From Thelephora terrestris (Eukaryota > Basidiomycota > Agaricomycetes > Thelephorales > Thelephoraceae), in contig WIUZ02000001.1 of the NCBI GenBank assembly GCA_015956445.1, positions 558,001 through 622,000 of the forward strand: a stretch of 64,000 nucleotides of DNA, in the 5' to 3' direction. Below, in pieces: positions 57,301 through 64,000 of the stretch. Each line of letters starts with the position of its first letter. The first letter of the stretch is position 1. Both the position numbers and the translations under genes were made by a program. The notes beneath the pieces are model-generated. The model ran no database searches and was not told where the DNA came from. It saw nothing but the letters and a program-made list of their open reading frames with translations.

Positions 57301-59002
57301 ATATCGAAGGGAAGTGGATTCCAGTTGGACGGGTCCAGGAGTTGATTGCTGGTGTTCGTCTTGCCCTGCGGCGAACTCTTAGATCGGCAGGACGAGTGAG
57401 CAGGGCTTCTTACGTGAAATAACCATGGCTGGTTTCACAAGTCAGTTCGAGGGACAAGCAGCAAGCGCGTACGCAAACGCACAGTAGCAAGTCCGTAGAT
57501 TTTGTTGTGGGTGATCCGATCTTTGCTGTCCTCTTCCGCGTTTCTTCATCGTTCTTTCTCGTTGAGACAAGTTCGCTCCTCATCTACCCATTTTACCCTG
57601 TCCCCCTGCTTTGCCTTCATTTATCACTTCGTTTTTGGGCTGAGACGGCGATAGCGCTTGAGGCAATTGTCGGTAACGTCTTCGTTTCCAGCGGCGAAGA
57701 CAACGCTGAATTTAACGAGCAAATATAGGAGCAAGAGATCAGTGTGGTCGACGACCGATGTTTGCCATCGGGTTCACGGCACTGTCAACGGTGTTTGAGA
57801 CACCACCTCCAAGGCTCAACGGGGCAGTGGTAAAGGTTCCAGTCCGTTTAGAATCAATTGCGATGAAATCAGGACCATATGCGCTGTGGATCGAAGGAGA
57901 TGCATAAGAATCAACACCCTTGTCTTGCACAATGAAAATCGTTCGGCCTCACATTTCGAAGATTTGGCCGCTACCGTCGTTGCCGAGAACTTCCACCGCA
58001 GCGACGTTGGGCCTTTGAAGGCACAATCGCAGGAGTCTTAGATCGACATCTGATGATTGAGTTTTTCCTGGAATAACTCACAAGACGGCTCGAAACCCGG
58101 CGAGACCTTGGTATCCACATTTGCGCCTGCCGATGGTATACACTGTGTGGCCGGTTTTAGAAGCCTCGTCGAACGTGTGGGTGAGTTGCCCGTCGTCCCG
58201 ACTGGCTGGCTTCGTTTGGGACAAAATTCGGTCCAAGCCCCTCGGTGTATATTGAGTTTCGTGGCTACTAGATGTCACAAGGGTCGAAACAACATCGAAG
58301 GAGAACGAACTGAGCAACAGAAGCACACCATCCGCTCGAAAGCCGCAACACGCGGATCCCCTCGATGTTTCCGAGCCATCGACCGACAACTCTCCTGCAA
58401 ACTTGACAGTGGTTTCCAGCCGAGGGCGACGATCAACGCAGATGGCATGGTGCTCGAGACAAACTCGATGCTGATGGTTTGCGAAGTTTCCTTTCTTTGT
58501 TAGAGTTTGAGGTGTATGTCTCGGGTAGAAGGGCTTGTGCCTCTAATGTTCGCATGGAAGGAAAGGCGGTGTCGGCAGGGATGGTGTGGAGGGTGAGGGC
58601 GATGAACTTGGAACAGAACGTTGTCAGAGAGATGGCAACTGACGACCACGAGAAAGGGAAAGAACACAGGAAGCTGGACATCCAAAGGTACCCGCGTGTG
58701 GAATGCTTACACAAATCCGCCCTCGGGGGTTTCCTTGACCTATGCGTGGGACTCCCTGACGAACTCCCAACGGTCATAGTCGACCGAGGTTTCGCAGCAG
58801 CTTAGGAGCCGGGATGGCAGTATCCAAGTTCATCTTCGTTGCGGTATGGTGGATGTGATTTTGTGAGACTGCGATTTCGACAATGGTGAAAGGACAGGAA
58901 GATGTATGCGGTGGAGAAACCAAAGTAATGGTGCAGGTGGTGCCAACTCAGCGTTGGAGCGAGCAGATCATCCCGTTTTGGAAATAGTTCTCTCTACTCA
59001 AG
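51266..59002. repeat. Tandem array unit 4 (long, ~7.7 kb)
   Basis: The layout is as in unit 1: the 1.1-kb segment (51370-52500), the kinase/NB-ARC gene (52909-55787), the TCGCGGAGTC block (56200-57110) and a decayed S8 gene (57240-59000). In the NB-ARC gene it is much closer to unit 1 than to unit 3, which suggests a later unit 1/unit 4 duplication. Confidence 0.65.
52909..55787 (-). CDS. Kinase/NB-ARC (NLR-like STAND) protein, copy 3
   Basis: The start at 55787 gives MSSPKAQRPVYKPSHEVLQE. Exon order and splice sites are as in copy 1. The kinase-like domain has ACAKEL, LTHPNIVPFLGI, YLHSHDVSHGDLGG, DSGRPCITEYGLAE, WRKGDVFSFAMVTIEV and LVERCWDKNEENRP. The NB-ARC domain (54470-53403) has GPVGVGKSFVAHNVL, LLLLLDSVDSLLDP, CLVTTSRMYPDIHGF and HLFSIELLA, then the helical region to LSPLQFYFLESMI. 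The tail exon (about 53382-52909) has repeats of the type ESPEIPPSVAQEDP and ends QIQPAPVAYDMD. The exons I traced look open. The same kinase substitutions as copies 1 and 2 (Lys to Gly after HGDL, EYG for DFG) predate the duplications. The role is inferred as for copy 1. Confidence 0.75.
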
Positions 59003-59100
59003 ACTCCCGCCAGCAGTTGACTGCAGTTGACAAGCGTCGTCCGATTCCCAAACTCCTTTCGCCCACGACACGCCCAAACGCACAACGTCCAGCAGAACTC
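57240..59100 (-). pseudogene. Peptidase S8-like gene, decayed, copy 3 (unit 4)
   Basis: This is the clearest S8 copy. The minus strand reads GLDRILSQTKPASRDDGQLTHTFDEAS (split at about 58240-58160), VAAVEVLGNDGSG-like sequence near 58000, QDKGVDSYASPSIHSAYG (57930-57870), APLSLGGGVSNTVDSAV (57840-57790) and VVFAAGNEDVTDN (57700-57660). These correspond to the start of the mature enzyme, the SLGGG strand and the oxyanion-hole Asn region of proteinase K-like enzymes. The catalytic Asp region reads VYTIGRR and the HGTHVAG block is not found. Stops and frame changes confirm decay. Confidence 0.6.
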
Positions 59101-60965
59101 ACGGTTATCGCACGCCCATCCTAAAGTTAACCTGCCTCGTTTCGCTCACTTACCTCACGACCTGTTCCCTCTACGTTCTGAGGAACTTGTTCGTGTCTGC
59201 GGTTGTGCTGGTGGCTCTGTGTTTCATGTTTAGCTCCAAACCCGCTTTTAACATTGAATCCCTTTCGCTCCCCAACCCATTAGCTTTCCCCCTCCCTCAT
59301 TTCTAACGCGGCGATACACTCCCTCATTATCGCGACGTCGATGTCAAGCCCTTTCAACCTAGATCTTTGACACCGATGCCGTCAAACTCCTCATCGCAGG
59401 CCACAAGCCAACCAGCAAAAGACTTCACCGGACATGGCCTTCCCGGAACGAAACGAGGTTCCCTCTCGAAGTCTGCTAACGACCAAAAACCTCTCTTTTG
59501 CATGTCAGAGCAACATCTATCCGCAACGGGGGCTTGTTCGTGACGACACAGTACTTAGAGGATGAACTGGTGCAGGAATTTACGTTCCTCGTGGAAGGAT
59601 CCGACTCACCAGGAGAAGCACAACTGCATCAACATTCAGCTTCAGCTTCAAGGGTTACTTCCTCCTCATCACTACCCAGCCCGCATTCTCCCTCCCCGAA
59701 GGTCTCCTGACGATAGGCGCTCCTAACCACCCATGGTCTAGGGTCCGCCGCAGACTCCGCGCGTTTCACAGCGAGAAACAAACCGGGGCATTGACATCCT
59801 TAGTCGGCACCCGAGCGTCAAGGTTCTCGGAAAGGCGAGTTCTTAAGTTCGTTCCAGATTCCGCATCGTTGATAAGACCGACCATTCCAGACCTTTCCAA
59901 GCCTCTTCACCTGGACGTCGCTCTTGATTGAGTGGAAGGACTTTGTCGTGGATAGAAGGTTTTAACTCTTTGCGCTCTTCGCCCCCCGTTTTCCCTTCTC
60001 CCTCGGACGCACATTCGGCCCCTCCTCTCTCCGGACAACCGAATCTCCCGATTGCCTCATACGAAACCTGTCCGACATACCATCCTCAAGAATCAAACAA
60101 AAGACCCCTCACAATCTCTCTTGTTCCGTGCCTAGTTCCTCCCAGTTTGACCCTCATCATCGTTACCTTGGAGTTCATGTTTAGCTAATGATGAAATCAT
60201 AACGGATTCACCGCGTAACGAGAAAGCCTTTTCAGGGCTTCCCAGTAAGCCAACCTGAATCGAAAGCTTTATCAGTTACCGCGGAGTTTCTTCCGGCCAC
60301 TGTTTGATCGAGCCACAAGCCACACCGTCATCGGCGAGGCCACGCTCCACATTCGCGGAGTCCGAACCGACTCCCGCCAGCACAGCGAGCCTCCAATGAC
60401 CTCAAAGATCATTTCCGCGAAGAGTTGACGAACGGCGCGACGTTCAAGTGGAATAGATGTGGAGGTGCCATTCTCGGCGAGCTCATTCGGCGTTTGTGGG
60501 CAGTTCAGAAGGCACCCACGCCACGCAAACGTGGTTGCCTGGTGACGCAGGAAGGTTGGGTGCTGCTGGAGGTGTTTTTTTCGCCGGTAAATTCGCGACG
60601 TTGGCAACTTTTCTACAATTCGACTCACAACATCTCCCGTATGTATCGCTCGATGGTTCGAACCCAAACCGAACACTCTCACCCGAGTGATGCACGAGCC
60701 TTGCTTGACCACGGGCAAGAAGGAGGAAACTTGTTGCTGGGGCGTCGATGTCGTCACATGGAGTCGCTACCTTGGCCCCGCCGTCGGAGCTGAACGAAAG
60801 GAGGTAGGGAATCGGAGGTCACACAAGGTTCATTATGTGGGAAAACTGCACAATGGAACGAGTGAGATTTTGGCATGCAATTTCTTTGATTTCCCATGAG
60901 AAGGGTCGACGGTACGGGAAAACTGACAACAGGAATACGGCCTGAACGTATTGTTGATTCCTTCC

Positions 60966-61823
60966 TTAAGACCGTCGAAGCTCGGTGCTATAGTTCCTTA
61001 GATAGCGATCGCCAGAGCCAGAAAACGAGACGTACGATTCTGTATCATGAGGGAAGCTGAAGACAACCGCGGTCGGCGTAGAGCCCCAGCTCTTCAATAG
61101 AGACATGTTCGGTCCATTGTGAACGAAAGGCGGGGATACAGATACATCAACCCTCTCACTCTGCTGGCAGCCTAATTCGCATTTTTGGTGGTGGGATTCA
61201 CGCGGGGCCATGACCGTCATGAACCTAGTAGAACTTCTAACCCGCGGGCGATTGAAGCCTTGGACGGATTGCGCTCGTTGAATGAACAGTCCTGAGCGAG
61301 TACGGCGCAGATGCGAGTAAACCAAATCGTAGTTAGAAGATACACGGAATCGAAAAGTTTCACAGGCATCTGAGTGTTCGGTAACACAATTACCGTTAGA
61401 TTCGCGCCCGGGAACCAAGGCGCGATTGTTTAGGTTCATGGCAAGTTCGAGTTGTCGAGAAGATTCGTATTCCAAGTCATCCGGGACGAAACGAAGAAGC
61501 TTTGTGACGCGAACTGATAACACTAGCAACGGGATTGAATGTAACCGGGTAGCGATGCGAAAGAGTGTTGCCATGAGAAGGGAAGGGATCAAAGACAGCA
61601 TGCAAAGGGGATTGTGACGGATCATAAGAGTAACGATGGGTGAGTGCGAAAAACACGGATGATGTGAGGAAGCGAATGGTCCCAGTGCGACGAAAGGAAT
61701 AAGCCCCTGGGAGTTCGGCTGTGCAGGACGGGGCTCAAATCTGACCTGAACGGTTGCTGCGTCGAGGTTAAAATGCTGGCCGGCGTACTCGTTATCCCGG
61801 TCAGCATGTAACGAAATGTTCAT
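60966..61823 (-). other. Open stretch of 285 codons in unit 5, unrecognised
   Basis: The minus-strand frame starts MNISLHADRDNEYAGQHF and runs to YLRNYSTELRRS. It lies in a stretch of about 1.1 kb that interrupts the block common to other units, between GATTCCTTCCTTA at about 60965 and CTTGGAACCGTCACT at about 62105. The start region overlaps a Thr/Ser-rich alternative frame (STPASILTSTQQ) that resembles unit 2 near 36350, so the long frame may be fortuitous. No domain recognised. Confidence 0.3.
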
Positions 61824-62099
61824 GTGACGACGCGTGATGGATGTGTGACAGGTGTAAGAAACAAGATAGACGATTCGAGACTGGCGGTCGGGCGGTTGGC
61901 GATGCGATGAATGCGATGAGATAGTGCCCGGGATGGATATTGCCCAAAGGCGCGCGAAAACGAAAGCCTAACGATAAGTAACGGAAGCACCGACAAACAG
62001 ATGCGGATGCGAGGATGCGAGGATGCGAGTGGTAGGAGAGTGGACCGGGAATGTCCATGGACAAAGATAGCCGGTGTTCAATTAAGAGTCTCCCTTGGA

Positions 62100-63840
62100 A
62101 CCGTCACTCGGAGGTTCTCTGGTGGGAAGTCGAGGTGGCGTTTGTGGAATCCGAAGGGAAGTAGGTTCCATTCGGACGGGTCCAGGAGTCGGGTGCTGGT
62201 ATTGTTATTCATGCACTGCAGCGTACGTCCTTCAGCTGAATCGACCGGACGAGTAGGCAGGTTTCATACGCAAATTACCATCGCTAGTTTCATGAATCAG
62301 TTCGAGGGACAAACGGGGAGCGTGTAAGAAACGCACGGGAGCAAGGCCGTGACTGTTGTTGTTGGTGATCCGATCGAAATTAGCATGGTAAACGTCCGAT
62401 ATTCGCCATCAGGCTCACTCGGACTGCAGCACTGTCAACGGTGTTTGAGATACAACTTCAAAGGCTCAACGGGGCAACTGGAGGGGTTCCAGTCCTTTGG
62501 AAATCGATTGCGACGGAGTCGGGACCATAGGCGCTGTGGATCGAAGGAGATGCATAGGAATCAACGCCCTTTTCTTGCACAATGCAATGAAAAGCGTGCA
62601 GCCTCACATGTCGAGGTTTTGACCGTTACCGTCGTCGCCGAGAACTTTTACCGCAACGACATTGGGGCCCTTCGCGACACCATCAATCCTGAGCGATGCT
62701 GAAGCGCATGTAAGTGGGAGATGAAGAGAAGAACGGAAGGGAGGCGGGGTCTAATTATCCGGAACTAGCAGTCTCGATAACATGAACTCCATGTCCATTC
62801 TAATCTTCTATCAGTTCCCCGTCACCTTTGGAAGTGTTTTAAAACAAGATAATTGTGATTTTCCCGAACAACTCACAAGACGGCTCAAAAACCCGGCGGG
62901 ACCTTGGCATCCTAGATTTTCGACGAAAACCCCAATATCTGCACCCGCCGATGGTGTATGCTGTGTCGCCAGCTCCAGAAGTCCCGTCGGACGTGTAGGT
63001 GAGTGACCCATCATCCCGACTGGCTTGGTTCGTTTGGGAAGAAATCCAACTTGAACCCCTTAGTGCATTGGTCCTGATTGGGTTTCACAGCCATCAATAT
63101 GTCACCGGGGCCGAGATAACATCGAAGGAGGACGAACTGGGCAACGGAATCATACCATCCTACTCGATAGCCTCAACACGCGGATCAGCCCCAATGTTTC
63201 CGAGCCATCGACCGATACCTCTCCTACACACTTGCTGTGGTGTCCAACCGATGGGTGACAATCGACGCAGGCGGCATGGTGCTCGAGACAGACTCTTTGA
63301 TGGTTTCCGAAGCTTCCTGTCCTTGTTTGCGAGTAAGGGGTATTTCCGGGTATAAGCGCTTGTACTTAGAGTAATCGCAGATAAGGAAAGGCGATGCCGG
63401 CAGGGATGGTGTAAAGGGTGAGGGCGACGAGCTTGCCGAAGAACGTTGTCAAAAAGCTGGCGACTGACGACCACGAGAAAGGGAAAGAACACACCGGGGA
63501 GCTGGATGTCAAAAAAATCCACGTAGAAAATCCGGCTGACACTTCCCTGGAGCTATGCGTGGAACTCCCTGACGGACGTCCCATCGTCATAGTCTACCGA
63601 GGTTTTGCAGTCATTCCAGCACCAGAGCCAGGATGGTAGCATCCAGGTTCATCTTCGTGAGCGGTACGATAGATTTGACTTTAGGCGTCTTGGATTTCGA
63701 CGTAGGACACGATGGTGAAAGAAAAGGAGAGTGTATGCGGTGCAGTTGGTGGTGATGGCGCGTTGGTAAAACGAGTGAAGAAAGTTCATCCCGTTTCGGC
63801 AATACCCGGCCCCTGCATGCCACTCGTTTCTCTCCTTACG
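62100..63840 (-). pseudogene. Peptidase S8-like gene, decayed, copy 4 (unit 5)
   Basis: The minus strand gives SLTYTSDGTSGAGDTAYTIGG (62990-62930), NVVAVKVLGDDGNGQ (62670-62620) and EKGVDSYASPSIHSAYGPDSVAI (62580-62510) followed by a damaged SL.GG block. The first two blocks are the best-kept S8 motifs in the array, but the Asp of the DTG-type motif is missing. Dead copy. Confidence 0.55.
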
Positions 63841-64000
63841 ACTCCTGCCAGAAGTTGAGAAGCATTCTATCTCTAGACTGTTTTCGCCCAGGACACGCCC
63901 AAATGCACAATGTTCAGGAGCACTCGTTAGGACGTCTATCAGTAGCTAAAGAGGAACTAGGAAACGACAACACTTTTCGCCGTGTAATACAAAACCATCT
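63841..64000. repeat. Start of tandem array unit 6
   Basis: The junction ACTCCTGCCAGAAGTTGAGA and the following TTTTCGCCCAGGACACGCCC repeat the unit starts seen before. The array therefore continues beyond the window. The last 60 bp already resemble the end of the 1.1-kb segment (AGTAGCTAAAGAGGAA), suggesting a deletion inside this unit. Confidence 0.5.

Larger units (their letters stand above)
59003..63840. repeat. Tandem array unit 5 (short, ~4.8 kb, no kinase/NB-ARC gene)
   Basis: The order is: the 1.1-kb segment (59125-60185), a direct jump near 60290 to the TCGCGGAGTC block (60295-60830), a private stretch of about 1.1 kb (60975-62095), then the decayed S8 gene (62100-63840). The jump point after GGAGTTTCTTCCGG is also where unit 2 leaves the common sequence. 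Confidence 0.6.

Overview
The window looks like a repeat-rich chromosomal stretch of a filamentous basidiomycete, most likely an Agaricomycete. The reasons are coding exons split by many introns of about 45-55 bp with clean GT...AG ends, a basidiomycete-type hAT transposase, NB-ARC proteins fused to an HGD-type kinase domain, and secreted peptidase S8 and glutaminase A remnants. I saw no rRNA, tRNA or CRISPR. All calls are by eye; no search was run.

Left part (1-18.9 kb): a nest of mobile elements. Two families recur. 'AB' is about 2.25 kb and carries two divergent genes (A on one strand, B on the other). 'C' is about 3.3 kb and carries one multi-exon coiled-coil gene. Both begin TGTCAGGG and end TGACA. 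AB makes 5-bp target duplications, as integrase-inserted LTR elements do, yet no pol gene or second LTR is visible. Four AB copies, one AB fragment and two C copies are present, inserted into each other several layers deep. Two CACTA-like miniature elements, an LTR-like element of about 1 kb and an old fold-back element (3986-4203 plus 7045 to about 9.1 kb) are also there.

Middle (18.9-26.2 kb): an ORF possibly cut by the outermost AB copy, then a multi-exon hAT transposase gene on the plus strand that itself carries an insertion of about 1.2 kb, then a degraded glutaminase A-like gene on the minus strand.

Right part (26.1-64 kb): a tandem array of diverged units in the order long, short, long, long, short (about 7.7, 5.0, 7.9 without an insert, 7.7 and 4.8 kb). 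A sixth unit starts at the right edge. Long units carry a minus-strand kinase/NB-ARC gene (three copies) and a decayed peptidase S8 gene. Short units lack the kinase/NB-ARC gene. The second kinase/NB-ARC copy is split by a 4.6-kb fold-back element. Its arms are a 35-bp minisatellite, and its inner arms of about 0.5 kb look identical.

The most unusual items are the satellite-armed fold-back element, the gene-bearing TG...CA elements that lack pol, and the kinase/NB-ARC family with a shared non-canonical kinase active site and repeat-number differences in its linker and tail.
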